Positions 42,780 to 54,792 of a DNA stretch of 64,000 bases are shown here, in pieces. Position 1 is the stretch's first letter; each line of letters begins with the position of its first letter. Position numbers and translations under genes: made by a program. The stretch lies in NCBI GenBank assembly GCA_022414725.1, contig CM039465.1:20048690-20112689 (forward strand), given 5' to 3'. Origin of the DNA: Microglena sp. YARC. Its lineage: Eukaryota > Chlorophyta > Chlorophyceae > Chlamydomonadales > Chlamydomonadaceae. The notes under the pieces were generated by a model that saw only the letters and a program-made list of their open reading frames with translations, ran no database searches and was not told the DNA's origin.

Positions 42780-44140
42780 ACCGTAAAGCCGCCTCAGTAA
42801 AAAGAATCACCACATGATGAAGGACAGTATCATCTTCAGCGAACTTTTCCTTCATTGCCTTCACAAGAGACTCAGCTAGATCACTAGCAGCCCCTTGAAC
42901 AGCTCCTTTGACATACTCCATTCGAACTTAACCCTCGGTGTCGCTGATTTATGTCCCAAGACCCACCTCCTGGGGTGAAAGTCCTTTCACAACTAAAAGC
43001 CTCAGTGAATGCAAGAAATAACGGTGTCTTAGCTTTGACAGTTATGAAGTTCTGGGATAAAATGTGAATGCATTCTGCTGCCTTAACCTGTACATGTTAT
43101 TGTCCGACTTATGTGTCGGCACCTGAGTAGGCTAAGTACACACCGGTCCCTGTTCCATCTAGGTCCCGTGTTGCCTACCGCCAGGCGTCCGGGCTAGCTA
43201 TGGCCCGCACGCTATTGCAGTAATATGAAGTACGCATCAGAGCTTCCTTATATATCGCCCTATTGCGATTAACTCTTATCTTCACTCCATTGAGTCTATC
43301 GTGTAAACAACTTCGACTAAAACTACATGCACGGCCAGAAATCCTTGGGTTTGGAATGTGGTGCAGAGTTTTTGGACACGAGATAGCATGTCCCTGATTA
43401 TCATGAGAAATGCGATAACCCTTGCGTCTGTCAACCTAATCAGAGCATTGTACCACTTGGACCACTCAGACGTCTTCTTCTTGTTCTTCTTCCTGTTTGT
43501 TGACACCTTGGGTGCAAGTGTGCAACATCGGGATATGTTATAGTACGGCTTCTTGTGGCCGTACCTTGTGGCACACGTAGGCTCCTTTCCATGTCCACAG
43601 CTAATGGCTGAGACCACGCCAGTTGGATTTACCGTCGCTGGCGTGCACCGAGGTTAGGTTCCACTTAACCTCCTTGTGATGCCCTGCTTCTAATAGACTG
43701 CGCATCCCTACCCTTCATGCTTAACGAATGTACTTACATTGACTACCGGTATAAAAGGATATCTAGACAAGAACATGATGAGAGTGGGCAGGTTATCACA
43801 CACGACGCTAATGCTCTCAACTATAGAGAGACACCGAGTCTTATGGAAGATGGGAAATTTGTCCCCTTGAGGCCAGCAAATAACTTCCACTGAGCAAAAT
43901 ATTTAGGGCTCAATGACAGCGGTCGAGTGAGTCAGGCACGTGTAGAATACTGATATACTGTATCTCAGACTATCTGAACGATTCCTATGCCAATTGTGAA
44001 CAATGGCTCAGTATCGCTGTCACTCTTCTTACACAAAGAGTGCACACGTTTCTAAGTAATATCAATACGTTCGATATCTGCACTCATGGCTACCGCTTCC
44101 TGCACTGCCAGAGCTAGTCTATGGGCGGCACAGTGAGTTG
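42780..44140 (-). pseudogene. Decayed hAT-superfamily transposase-like gene (ZMYM/KIAA1586-like)
   Basis: Four colinear fragments on the minus strand: HCAAHRLALAVQEAV (about 44130-44085, the C..HRL.LA motif), then an in-frame stop and KRVHSLCKKSDSD; HKTRCLSIVESISVVCDNLP (about 43842-43783, W replaced by C in the TRWLS motif); WSKWYNALIRLTDARVIAFL with IIRDMLSRVQKLCTTFQTQG (about 43475-43325); and EYVKGAVQGAASDLAESLVK with AMKEKFAEDD (about 42920-42840). The order and motifs fit the C-terminal half of hAT-like transposases related to zinc-finger MYM-type proteins. Frames change between fragments and stops are present. The 5' end abuts a GGCGGAGCCCCC-family repeat at 44160. The dimerisation region is incomplete. 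It is unlikely to be active. Confidence 0.55.
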
Positions 44141-44159
44141 TGGTTCAGTAACAACACTT

Positions 44160-44345
44160 TTTGGCGGAGCCCCCTCCTCAAGGGGGCTTTTTCCCGACCG
44201 ACCATCTGATCGCGCTGAAGCCTGACACGTCAGCTAACAATCTTGTAACTAACTCGCATCCGTTGCCACCTGTCGCTCCCTCACGGTCACTCTCAACAAT
44301 TTTTTAGCGTTGCAGGCGATGCTGCATAGAACGTGTTTATTAGTT
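44160..44345 (+). mobile_element. Dispersed repeat, GGCGGAGCCCCC family
   Basis: Starts TTTTGGCGGAGCCCCCTCC and continues CACGTCAGCTAACAATCTTG and TTTTAGCGTTGCAGGCGATG. It truncates or interrupts the transposase remnant. Confidence 0.6.
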
Positions 44346-44940
44346 GGGGCAAATGAAATGATAACGACTCTGTGTTAACTTAGATCAGCGCGCACACACA
44401 CACAATTGAAACCAGAGGGACACGTTGTCAGGGGTAGCAGAGCAAGTAACGATTGGCGGGCGGTCTCACACGCCCCAAATTTCCAGCGGGTGCCTACCAT
44501 TCAGGAACTTCTCCGCCTTTCTTTATGAATCCCAGGTGGGAGCTGTCTTGTGTCCGGGGCCTGGCGGGGTGGAACAAAAAACGTGAAGGTGGCATCTATG
44601 TGGCTTACATTTTCCATCATACAATGGACTTCACTGTTTCATGTACATTCATATATCAATACAGGCAAAATAGATGAACCTGGACTCCGGTAGCTAGCTA
44701 ACTGCGGGCAACTGTACAGCAGTACCACTCAAATGGCACAAAAACTCCCCCATCTCAAGAAAGCTCAAACAAAATCAGGAGCCGCGATGTGTGGTACGCA
44801 TAGAACACACTTTCAGGCTTTCAGCAGCAGCTGTATGAGCCCGTATAGATGTCAGCAGCAGCGCTTGCAAGCAGTTGTAACGACCTATAAAACCTGTTAC
44901 TTCACAGCATTGCTGGTATCTTCCGATTCCCCCTCAGCAT

Positions 44941-47900
44941 TTAGATGATGGTTCCGGCAGGGATGACGCTGCGGAGGTGAGGGAAAGATGAATATTGAGT
45001 CACACCGACCGTGGTGGTTGGCCCTAGTGCAAGCAAACAGGCTGCCCCCCCCCCCCCCCCCCAACCTCACGCCTCCAGTAAGGCAAACTATATATTTATT
45101 GAGTCACTCTGATATCCAGTCTCAAACAATCGCAGCAAATACTAAGCCATTACCTCTTCAGACCCTCAGGAGTGTACTTAACTTTTCCAATTTCTCACAC
45201 AAATTTAAAACACTCATCGCAATCATCATGATCGTAACATTGTCATATGCAGGTCAGTGTTGACCCAAGACAAGCCCACACCACTCAGCAAGACACTTAC
45301 ACATGCATACTCAGCAGAACACAGACACCGTAACACATATACATACCGGTATGCTCACAGGTCACCAGAACCCGCAGCCAAGACACAAACATGCATTGTT
45401 TTGACGAATCTCCACAAGTTCTTGATGACAACAATGATACAGTCCTTGATCATGCTTCCAGCAGCCCCATTACAGAACACCCACACGTACATACATTCTT
45501 GAAATCTCAGACGAATCTCACCTGCCCTTTATGATAACAATGATGCCGTCCATGATCATGCAACCGACAGCCCCGTTACAGACACCCACATGTACATACA
45601 TTCTTGAAATCTCAGACGAATCTCACCTATCCTTGATGATAACGATGATGCCATCCTTGATCATATATCCAGCGGCCTCATTGCTAGCCTCCATCAAACC
45701 CTCCTTGTTGATGATCTGGCAGTTGGGACCGATGCGGGCGTTCTTATCAATGATAGACTTGCGCACGATGGTGTTCTCGCCCAGACCCATGGGCAGGCAG
45801 CCAGGCATGAGTTCGCACTCGTCGGCGGTCTCGTAGTAGTCAGCTCCCATAAGCAAGCTATCCTCGACAAAGCAGTTCCTGCCAACCAGAGATCGCACTC
45901 CCAACACAGAGCCAGAGATCTTGGAGCCGGCCTTGAGCACACAGCCGTCACCGATGATGGAGCGAAGGATCGTAGTGTCGTTGATCTTGGAGGGGGGCAG
46001 GAAGCGGCTCATGGTGTAGATGGGGGCAGCCTTGTCGTAGAAGCTGTGGAATGGCAAGGGGGAGGTGTGTGTGTGGTGGTGGTGGGGGGGGCAAAAGGGG
46101 GATGGTAGGGGGGGTGGGTTGGGGTAAGACAAGCTGGGTGTGAGGCTTCTTGATAGTTCCGTTGATTATATCCCTTATCATTATATAGTCTGCCTTATCA
46201 GTAGTTAGTTTTCCTCGCCATACTAATTGTACCTCATCATATTAATTGCACTACATCATAGTCATTGTAGCAGTCAGCTTGGGCGGCATGCAGTGGAGCA
46301 TCCAGAAGTATTCACATAACCTCAGGACACATTGAGGTAGTGCGGATAATACTGGATGCTCCACAGCATGCTGCCCATGCTGACTACCACATCTTTCCCA
46401 TTGTGATAGGTCGGTTGACTATACCCCTCATCATAATATAGTGTGCCTCATCAGTAGTTCGCGGAACTCAGTTCTGAACTGATTCAGAAATTGATCAGTC
46501 TGATAATTTGACGTTTGTCTTCAGAAGCGACAAGGTTCCCTGGTAAAGTGAATCAGGTACCGACGAATCGGCAGCATTCCTCCCCCCCCTGTCGCACCGA
46601 TTGACCGGGTTTCATTCTACAGAACCCCCCTGCCGACCCCTTGGCTGCGAAAAAGTTGAATTTTAGTAGTTAGTGCACCACATCATACTCAATGTAGCAG
46701 TCAGCATGGGCGGCATGCTGTGGAGCATCCAGAAGTATTCGCATTACCTGAATGTGGACACATTGAGGTAGTGCGGATAATACTGGATGCTCCACAGCAT
46801 GCTGCCCATGCTGACTACCACATCTTTCCCATTGTGATGGTTCAGTTGATCCTATCCGTCACCATAATTTGCCTCATCAGTAGTTTCTGTAACTCGGAGT
46901 TAACTGATACGGAATTTTTTCGCTTTTATAATTTGACGGTTGTCTTCGGGAGCGACAGGATTCCCCCGTAAAGGGAATCCGGGAGCGATGAATCGGCATT
47001 TCCTCCCTCTGTCGCATCGACTGGGTCCGATTCAGCGGAACCCCCTGCTGACCCCTTAGCTGTGAAAAAAACAAATTATCGTAGTCAATTTTTAGTGCCA
47101 GAACGGTAGATAGTGCACCACATCATACTCATTGTACTACATCATAGTCATTGTAGTTGTCAGCATCGGCACCATGCTGCGGATCATTCAGCAGTATTCG
47201 CAGTACCTGAATGTGGACACATTGAGGTAGTGCGGATACTGCTGGATGCTCCACAGCATGCTGCCTATGATGACTACCACACCATTCCCATTGTATACAA
47301 TACTTCCGTACGTGAGTTAAGACCCCATGTACCTATTTGTAGGGGTCGGCTAAGTTATATATTATTAGTGGATATATAATATTAGAGCCGCCTCACCAGA
47401 AATTCGAATTTATTTGAACAACTAATAATATTGTGACACTGTAATGATATTAGTTAATATTAGTTTTTCAAACACTTATATTATTTGATTGATATATATA
47501 CATCTATCACCTGCCAGGTGGGTTGGTATCACTGTTTCTCTTTTTGGCTTCGAGCAGCAGCTTCTAGGCAGCTCCCTGATCCAGCCCCTGGGCCAAGCCT
47601 CAACATTTCAGCAGCGCTAGAAAGCTGATTACACCAGCTTCAAGGTGTACTAGTTGCTTCACGTTCGGCTGATTAGCCAGCCAAGGGAGCTGCCTAGAAG
47701 CTGCTGCTTGCAGCCGAATAAGAAAACAGTGGTTGGGATGTGGCACCAACATCGATTTGGGCAAGGGAAAGGCAATTGTATTAGAAGAAGAAACTTGATT
47801 GGTGGTTGGCCCGAGTGGAAGTAAACGGGCTGGCTCCCTAAACCTCACGCCTCGTAAAGGCGTACTATTTATTTGAAGAAATAAGACCAAGATATGGCCG

Positions 47901-50900
47901 GAAACATTGGGGACTGTATACATCCCCTTCATCCCTCCTCCCCTTGATGGGCAGTTTTATAAGAAGAACAAACTTGACATAGATACAGCCGGAAACACTG
48001 GGGACTAGCCTGGGGACTGCATACAACCTTTCTGCTAAGCATCCTGCACACTGCAGCCTGAACTGACCTGAACTGGGAGGCCTTGGGGTTAGTGAGGTAC
48101 ATGTCGGCATTGTAGAAGGCACAGACAGATCCTAGAAATATCTACTCACCCTTCTGGAGTTGCATCTTGTGTCTAGGTTTACCAACTAATAAATATTTGT
48201 TATGTCTGTATATTTTGGCTTCAGACCCAACTGCAACTGCTGGCAAGACGTAGAATAATTTTCTCTATGGGGACAACAGGGTTTTTCTACTCGTCTTTTC
48301 ATAGCAGCTTCTAGGCAGCTCCCGTAGCCTGGGCTGCATCAAACTATTTCAGCAGTTCTGGAAAGCTGAATTTGTCAGCTTGAAGGTGCTCCAGGTTGCA
48401 CCAAGTTAGGCTGAATAGCCAGACAGGGGAGCTTCCTAGAAGCTGCTGCTCGTAGCCGAAAAGAGAAAAGCTGGGCAGGCAGGGGAGCAGCCTAGAAGCT
48501 GCTGCTCGTAGCTGAAAAGAAAAAAGCTGGACAGGCAGGGGAGCTGCCTAGAAGATGCTGCTCGTAGCTGAAAAGAAAAACCCCGGACAACAAATAGCAC
48601 TGACCTGAACTTGGAGGTCGTGGGGTCAGTCAGGGCGATGTTGGCATTGTAGAAGGCACGGACGGTTCCGATGTCCTCCCAGTAGCCCTGGAAGGCGAAG
48701 GTTTGCACGTGCATGCCGGCATCCTTGGCGCCAGGGATGATCTCGTTACCGAAGTCATCAGCAGTGGGCATCCTGTTAATCAGCAGGTCCTTCATGGCGG
48801 CGGCAGAGATGACGTAGATACCCATGGAGGCGATGTAGGGCTTGGCCTTAGCACTGCAGGTGGTGTTAGTGACAGGGTTTTTGCCTTCGTCTTTGGGGTC
48901 CTAATAGCAGCATTTTGCCCCCCAAAGCGACCCCAACAGGCTCTAATGTAGTGCCCCCAAAACACCAAGGTGCATAATTTAGCACTTGCAGAAGACCATG
49001 GTTGTCATTCTTTCTGTCTTGTGGTGTTTTTATGATAGTGTTTATAAAAGTGTTTTTCTTAGTGTTTGTTGAAGCACAACACAAACACCGTGTTACGCTT
49101 GTGTTTGTATGTGTGTTTGCTTGGTATTGAGTCTGACCTCAAGAGTGTGTGTTTCCACTTGTTTTGTTTGTGTGCTTGGTATTGAGTCTGACCTCAAGAG
49201 TGTGTGTTTCCACTTGTTTTGTTTGTGTGTGTGCTTGGTATCGAGTCTGACCTCATGAGTGTGTGTTTCCGTTTTTTTTGTATGTGTGTCTGCTTGGTAT
49301 TGAGTCTGAGCTTCATCGCTTGTGTCTCCGCTTTTTTTTGTATGTGTGTTTGTAAGGTATTGAGTCTGACCTTTAGAGTGTGTGTTTCCGCTTGATTTAT
49401 GTGTGTTGACTTGGTATTGAGCCCGGCCTTCAGTGTTTGGTGTTGAACGGTGTAGGGCGGAGCGCTGACGCCGCACTGGGATCACACTGCGTTGCTCAAT
49501 TTTCGACGCATCTCACAAAAACACAAAACTGTGGACTTTGTTCTAGCACAACAATGCAAGCAGATGTGAACCATTCATTCCTCCCCCCTACCCTCATCTC
49601 CCCCCACACCCCCTCCCTCATCTGCCCCTCCCTCTTCTCATACAAATATAAGGCAAGGCTGCAGAGGACCAAATAGGAATATCCTCCAGGTATCATAAGG
49701 ATATGCATGCGTGTGTACACCAACACAATTTCCCATCCATCTAACCCTTCTTTGCTATTCTCCATCTATATGCTTGTGTTTGCATATATGTGTGTGCAAC
49801 AACGCAAGGTCCCATCAATCTAACCCTTATTCGCTATTCCCCATCGCTTTCCCGTCCCACCCCCCTCCCTTACCCAACTCTCCCTCTCGAACTACTCAAC
49901 TCACATGGCCTGGGGGGAAGTTCGCCTCCAGTAATGTTACTCCCTTTCAAACTGTTTTAGGCGGTTCAGAGTTCATCGTGGAGGGTCGAGTTGTAAGGTT
50001 ACTGGAGGCTAGCTTCTCCATACCAATGCAAACAGGCTCCAACTTAACAACCCCCCCCCCCCCCCCCACACACACAGCTCCCCCATACTGCACACTCACA
50101 TGGCAGCGTCAACGCCAAGGACAGTCTTCCCAATACCAATGCAAACAGGCTCCAACTCAACAAGTCCCTCTCCCCCCCCCCCCCCCCACACACACACCCA
50201 GCTTCCCCATACTGCGCACTCACGTGGCAGCGTCAACGCCAAGGACAGTGGTGTCCACCTGCATGCTGGTCAGAGCATTGCCCTTGGGCTTCTCAGCGAA
50301 GTCAATCACACGGCCGGATGCATCAATCTTCATGATGCCAAAGGCAGATGCGATCTCCTCCTCGCAGGGCAGGGCAGCGATGGTGATGGCGGCGCCAGAC
50401 TCACGATGCTTGCGCACAAACTCGGCATAGTCCATGCGGTAGAGGTGGTCACCTGGGTGTGGGTGTTGAGGCGTGTTGAGGGGTGTGCGTGTGGATAGGT
50501 GTGGATGGGTTAAGGTGTGAAGGTGTGTGGGTGTGGAGGGGCGTGGTCACCTGGCTAGGGGAGACAAGTTGTCGCAGTGTGTGCAGTAGAGGTGGTCTCA
50601 TGGGTGGTGGTTTGGTGGTGGTGCCCCCCCCCCCCCCCCCCGGGCCAGGGGAGACAAGGTTCTAGGTAGGGCCAAGCTGTTGGAATGTATGAGTTATGAA
50701 AGCATGATCAATTAGATTGACAGCCCCGAACAGCTCGCATTTGGTTTATAAGCTTATGTAAGGGCGGTTAGTATATGTTGCAGCATTGCTGCTTCCGAAA
50801 TAACGAATAAGGGACATTTTGCAGGGTTGTTGTTTTTAAAGCTGTATTGGTCGTGCCTGTACTGTTATGCAGAGCATACATGTAGGTTGGTAAACAACCT

Positions 50901-53900
50901 GACAGCACTTATCAGGGGTGACCGGCTGAGGTGACCCGCCCATTTCGCGGGTTCATGCGCAGGTATGACCGGCTGGGGTAATTGGCCCATGTACTGGGGT
51001 GGTGGGTGGTGGGGGGGTGGATGTATTGGGGTGACCGGCTGAGGTGACCGGCCCATTTCGCGGGTTCATGCGCAGGTGGGGCGATCCGAAGGCCTCGGTC
51101 AAACCCGTAGGTATTAGGGCTCCACACCCGGTGTAATCAGTGGAGACTCTGCTACATTGACGGCGGTACTAATTACCATGCTTATGTTCGAAGTTGGCGC
51201 AGTCCAACTGGTAGAGTTGGCCACATGGGAAGGGTGCATGGGGTGACCAAGTTCTGGACAAGTCAAACTGCCGCATCCAATTAGTAGGCTCCCTATTTTC
51301 CATGCACATCGCACTGGGGGACTTGGAATCGGCAGACAGTCAGCAGCCCAGAGTTGGCTTTAAAAACATGTAACAATCCAATCCCAGGTTCAACTGAAGG
51401 CTAGGCTGGTGAGATGTGCGATTTCGGAAATGATGGGTGTAACTTGCAATGCTTCTGCTTAGTAATTCTTTTTGTAGGTTTGCCCCCCCCTCAAAATATG
51501 AGCTTTAGCTTTAGCTGTGGGGTGTATGGGCAAAGCCCATACACCCTAGGAAGGTGGGGTTGGGGTACAAATCATATAGATTCCTACATTCTTATGGAAG
51601 TTGGAGTAGTTCATGTAGTGCCTTGCTGATCAGTTGTGTTTCTTTGATGGCGCGTCGCCACTGCGTCGCCATTCCGACACATGAACCCCCCAACCCCCCC
51701 GGGCTCCGCACTCTGCAATGCCATGGCTATGCAACAATCCTGAAATCAGGTTTGAGTAGGCCAAATAGCTAGTCAACCTGGCCTACACAAATCTGAAATA
51801 AAAAACAATGTTGCTGGTTGCGTCGTATGAATGCAGGATGTTTAATTCACATTTTCAGGGGCCCTCATCTGTGCCACATATGAGCAACTAAAAACATGTC
51901 ACCACGAGACATGGCGTCTTCAGCAGTTCAGGGCCAACTCCTGTCAACAGTCTGTATGTCATTTTTAGGCATCCATTTCCAGCACCAAGTTATTTAAGAT
52001 GCCCCACAGACTTAAGCGTGCCTGCCTACCCACACACTCGTGTCAGTGGCACAGTGCGTCAGAAGGCAACAAATTCTGCATCGCAGTAGCTGTCTCCGAA
52101 AGAGAATACAAATCGTAAGTAAGCATTCCCAAGTGCAAGCGTTCGGGAAGGTTTGCTTGCAACCTCACGCCCCGTTACAAGGCATACCGATTCCCAATGA
52201 TCACTGCGTGGAAGAGGGTGTTATTTCTAGAAATACGAATTAGCACCGGTTCAGTGTCATAAATAAATAAAGACAGTCTTATTATGAGGGGCGAGGTTGA
52301 GGGGGGCCAGCCCGTTTGCTTGCATTGGGACGAAACACCATTGGTGTAGTGACATAGACAACAGGAATGGATAGGACTGAGCAGAACAAAAGAAAGAAAG
52401 AAAGGCAGAAATAAAACAAGCTCAGGCACAGGGCAATACATGCCCATAGTGTCATTCATGCAAGCACACAAATGAAGATGGTAGATGTGACTGTCTTGGC
52501 GCCCTTGGCACTAGGTGGGCTATGCCAACAGACATGTATGTGAGAATTAACCGCACTTGTAGAGAGGGGGGAAATGTAAAAATAACATATGTTTTGAAGG
52601 TAATTAGCTTGGGTAATTCCGAGCTTATTGTATTTTATGAACACATGAAAACAAAAAGTTAGAAGTAACTTCATTCACAGAACATTAGCAAGCCGATATA
52701 CTTCCTAGCTTATTGCATACCTGACAAGATGAGCATGTCCTCAACACCATCACGGACGGCCTCCTCGAACAGCCACATGTACTGGCGTACTGCATCAGCA
52801 GTTCCCTGGAACCAGGTCTTCCTCTCCTTGCTCTGGGATGCGGCCAGCACCTCTACGAAGCCACGGTTCTGGTGGCTGTTGACAGAGGAGTTGTAAGCCT
52901 GAGACAGATGCCTGTTCAGAGAGGCTGAGTTGAACTGTGTGAGACAGTAGATCTTGATGATGTTGCTGTTCAGGCAGTTGCTGACGGGGATGTCGATGAG
53001 GCGGTAGTTGGCACCCAGAGGCACAGCAGGCTTGGCGCGCTTCTTTGTCAGGGGGTACAGGCGGGAGCCGGCTCCACCACCCAGGATGATGGACAGGACA
53101 GTCTGTTGGCAGCAAGGGGGGTAGGGAGAGGTCAGGGGAAGTAGAGGATTAGTGGTCTGTGTGTGTGATACAGGGGTGGGGTGGGTGGGTGGGGAGCAGG
53201 GTTGGGAGAGGGAGGTGCACCTGTGTTTTCAGTTGCAATGGGGGAAACATTTTAACTGTGAGTGAAGGGAGAGGGAGTTTGGGGAGGAGGGAGGTAGGGG
53301 GGCAGTGTATCAGGGGGCGGGAACAGTGTAGAGGAGACAAAGTGAGCAACACCACAAAGAATGATAGGTAGGACAGACTGATGAAGAGCAGCATGGGGGA
53401 TGCAGGAGCGGGGGATGAGGGGGCGGTAGCTGAAACATTGTGAGGTCACACACATTCACAAAAACACCAGCTATGTACCCTCCAACCCAGCCTACCAGTC
53501 AAACGGTACAACAGCCACATTCATTATTTACATTCCATTTCTCCGCGACACGGAAGACCCTCGTTGTGCACCAGATCACACGATAACCACCGCTCTGTAA
53601 GTGTAAGCATTGAGTGAACGAGCAGCATAGTGCAATCCGTTAAAGCCTTGTTCTGTTCTTTTCACACACCAACAGGGCTTGTTTAGGCTCCCGAGATAAC
53701 CAGGATGGAAATCTTATCTTGATCTCATCTTATTACCACAGAAATGGGAGGGTGTAGCAACCTGTTTCTGGACTTGTCCACTCACTAAGACCCCGCCCTA
53801 CAGTTCCACCACCTCAGTGCACACCAGGAACAAGGACATGCCCTGCCTGCACTAATGAGGAAGGCAGCAGTGTTAAGCCCTTGAGCCCAAACCAAATATC

Positions 53901-54792
53901 TTCTGCATCTTCCAATTGCTGGGAGGTCGCAGTGGTGCGGGTGACTTAGCATCAGATAAACCTTAAATAGACTGTTCCACAGTGCAAGCGCCAGCATGCA
54001 CCTAGTGTAGGGGTGTTTTGTTGATAGTAACTAACTCGGCGTACGTGCGTGAGTTCGTCACACTAGACCGGTCCCATCATGTCAGGGGGTTGCGCACCTT
54101 GCTCAAATCGGCAGTTGGGTCACGCTCCTGGATGGGGTTAGCAGAGGCCTTGGCGGGAGCTTGGACAGCCCGGCATGAGAGCTGCGAGTGGGTTAGAATT
54201 AGCGGTCAAGACAACAGTTTAGGATCGAACGAGGCAGGTATCCGGTAGAGCTCATGAGAAGCGATTAGAGGGGAAAGCAGCAAATCAGTGCATAAATGCA
54301 TTTATAGCGTGGTCCAAACGGCAATGAGCAGAGGGACCGGGGGGATGGGAGTGGGGGTAGATAGATAGATGTAGATAGATAGAAACCGGACCCGATGATT
54401 TGGTCGTGGGGGTACAGAGCTGTAACTGAGGGAAATGCAAATGCTAGGGATTGGGATTGGGAAGGTGGATGTGAATGGTCATAGCTTTCACGTCTTGAGT
54501 CTTGCTCCGTCTTGCACACACGCTATATCTCGGGCCCTAGTGCTAGGCGATCTCTACTTGCAAAGTTGGGTAAGCCAGCATGCACCTGCTGTTCGATCAA
54601 TCGAATGATCTAAGCCAACGGGGCAATATGGCATGTCTGGGACCGAGCATGGGGCTTCTGGCCTGATGACCGAGACCTTAAGCCCCAAGGAGGGATGGAA
54701 AACTATATCGCTGACATCCTCGTTACCTTGGCCCTGCTGCTCCTTACAGCCCTAGACCCAGATCCAACAGCGACGTTCTTGTGAGACAACAT
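44941..54792 (-). CDS. APS1: ADP-glucose pyrophosphorylase small (catalytic) subunit, plastid, complete, 7 exons
   Basis: Exons 54792-54727, 54181-54098, 53102-52721, 50452-50224, 48853-48605, 46043-45627 and 44968-44941 join in phase into 484 residues, all GT-AG. The enzyme makes ADP-glucose from glucose 1-phosphate and ATP, the committed step of starch synthesis in the plastid. Residues 1-50 or so ([20 protein letters not shown], then [12 protein letters not shown]) look like a transit peptide. Seen motifs: [13 protein letters not shown] (57-69), [19 protein letters not shown] (75-93), [12 protein letters not shown] with the catalytic-type Asp153, GDHLYRMDY (178-186), FAEKPKG (229-235, Lys232 for glucose 1-phosphate), [13 protein letters not shown] QGYWEDIGT in exon 5, and the C-terminal beta-helix with [20 protein letters not shown] and IIDKNARIG. 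The small C-terminal exon encodes VIPAGTII. The motif set is small-subunit type. It diverges from MDH. Exons 4, 5 and 6 have tandem partial copies downstream. Confidence 0.95.
45046..45062 (+). repeat. Poly-C tract
   Basis: A run of 17-18 C in the last AGPase intron, inside a SINE-like unit with GCAAACAGGCTG and CAACCTCACGCCTC, which recurs near 10725, 29575, 47815 and 52150-52330. Confidence 0.8.
45412..45600 (-). repeat. Two donor-side copies of AGPase exon 6
   Basis: Units of about 107 bp repeat the last 45-60 bp of exon 6 and its donor. Copy 1 (45522-45590) reads like CATGATCATGGACGGCATCA and ends in GGCAG with a GTGAGATTCG donor identical to the real one at 45626. Copy 2 (45412-45480) is more diverged and its donor is altered. 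Both include the intron block ACGTACATACATTCTTGAAA. Confidence 0.85.
46273..47274. repeat. Three near-perfect palindromes in a tandem unit
   Basis: Foldbacks at 46273-46384, 46700-46815 and 47159-47274, about 430-460 bp apart. The middle one has 33-bp arms (46700-46732 and 46783-46815) with one mismatch, and the pairing continues toward the centre. Spacers share TTGACGGTTGTCTTCGGGAG and a CTGACCCCTTAGCTG block. They lie in the AGPase intron between exons 5 and 6. Confidence 0.85.
47530..47731. mobile_element. Foldback MITE, best-preserved copy, 8-bp TSD
   Basis: Ends CACTGTTTCTCTTTTTGGCT and AAGAAAACAGTG. Arms CGAGCAGCAGCTTCTAGGCA and TGCCTAGAAGCTGCTGCTTG. Flanks GTTGGTAT and GTTGGGAT make an 8-bp target duplication with one mismatch. 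A 202-bp hAT-like non-autonomous element. Confidence 0.85.
48066..48133 (-). pseudogene. Diverged copy of the 3' end of AGPase exon 5
   Basis: The minus strand reads [19 protein letters not shown] and ends with a GTCAGTTC donor. The real exon 5 ends [18 protein letters not shown] with GTCAGTGC, 540 bp away. The copy would enter the wrong phase from a plausible TAG acceptor, so it is probably not an alternative exon. Confidence 0.75.
48297..48590. mobile_element. Foldback MITE with right end repeated three times
   Basis: One element (to about 48470), followed by two more copies of its right arm and end (GAGCAGCCTAGAAGCTGCTG and GAGCTGCCTAGAAGATGCTG, each with GTAGCTGAAAAGAAAAA), units of about 60 bp. 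It lies next to the AGPase exon 5 donor. Confidence 0.75.
49095..49440 (+). repeat. 60-bp minisatellite
   Basis: About six units with CTTGGTATTGAGTCTGACCT and GTGTGTGTTTCC, in the AGPase intron between exons 4 and 5. Confidence 0.85.
50030..50223 (-). repeat. Donor-side copy of AGPase exon 4
   Basis: At 50096-50135 the minus strand repeats CTTGGCGTTGACGCTGCCA followed by a GTGAGTGTG donor, 125 bp from the real one. The shared intron part includes CAAACAGGCTCC and a C run (about 50050 and 50173). Confidence 0.8.
50625..50641 (+). repeat. Poly-C tract
   Basis: A run of about 17 C in the AGPase intron between exons 3 and 4. Confidence 0.85.
51150..51390 (+). mobile_element. tRNA-derived SINE, second family
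   Basis: A tRNA-like head (GTTGGCGCAGTCCAACTGG then TAGAGTTGG) and the body TTTCCATGCACATCGCACTG with the tail AGCAGCCCAGAGTTGGCT and AACATGTAACAATCCAATCC. Confidence 0.6.

Noticed and set aside
48066..48133. Mutually exclusive alternative exon of AGPase
   Set aside because: The only visible acceptor gives a phase that breaks the frame, and the fragment covers only the last third of exon 5.
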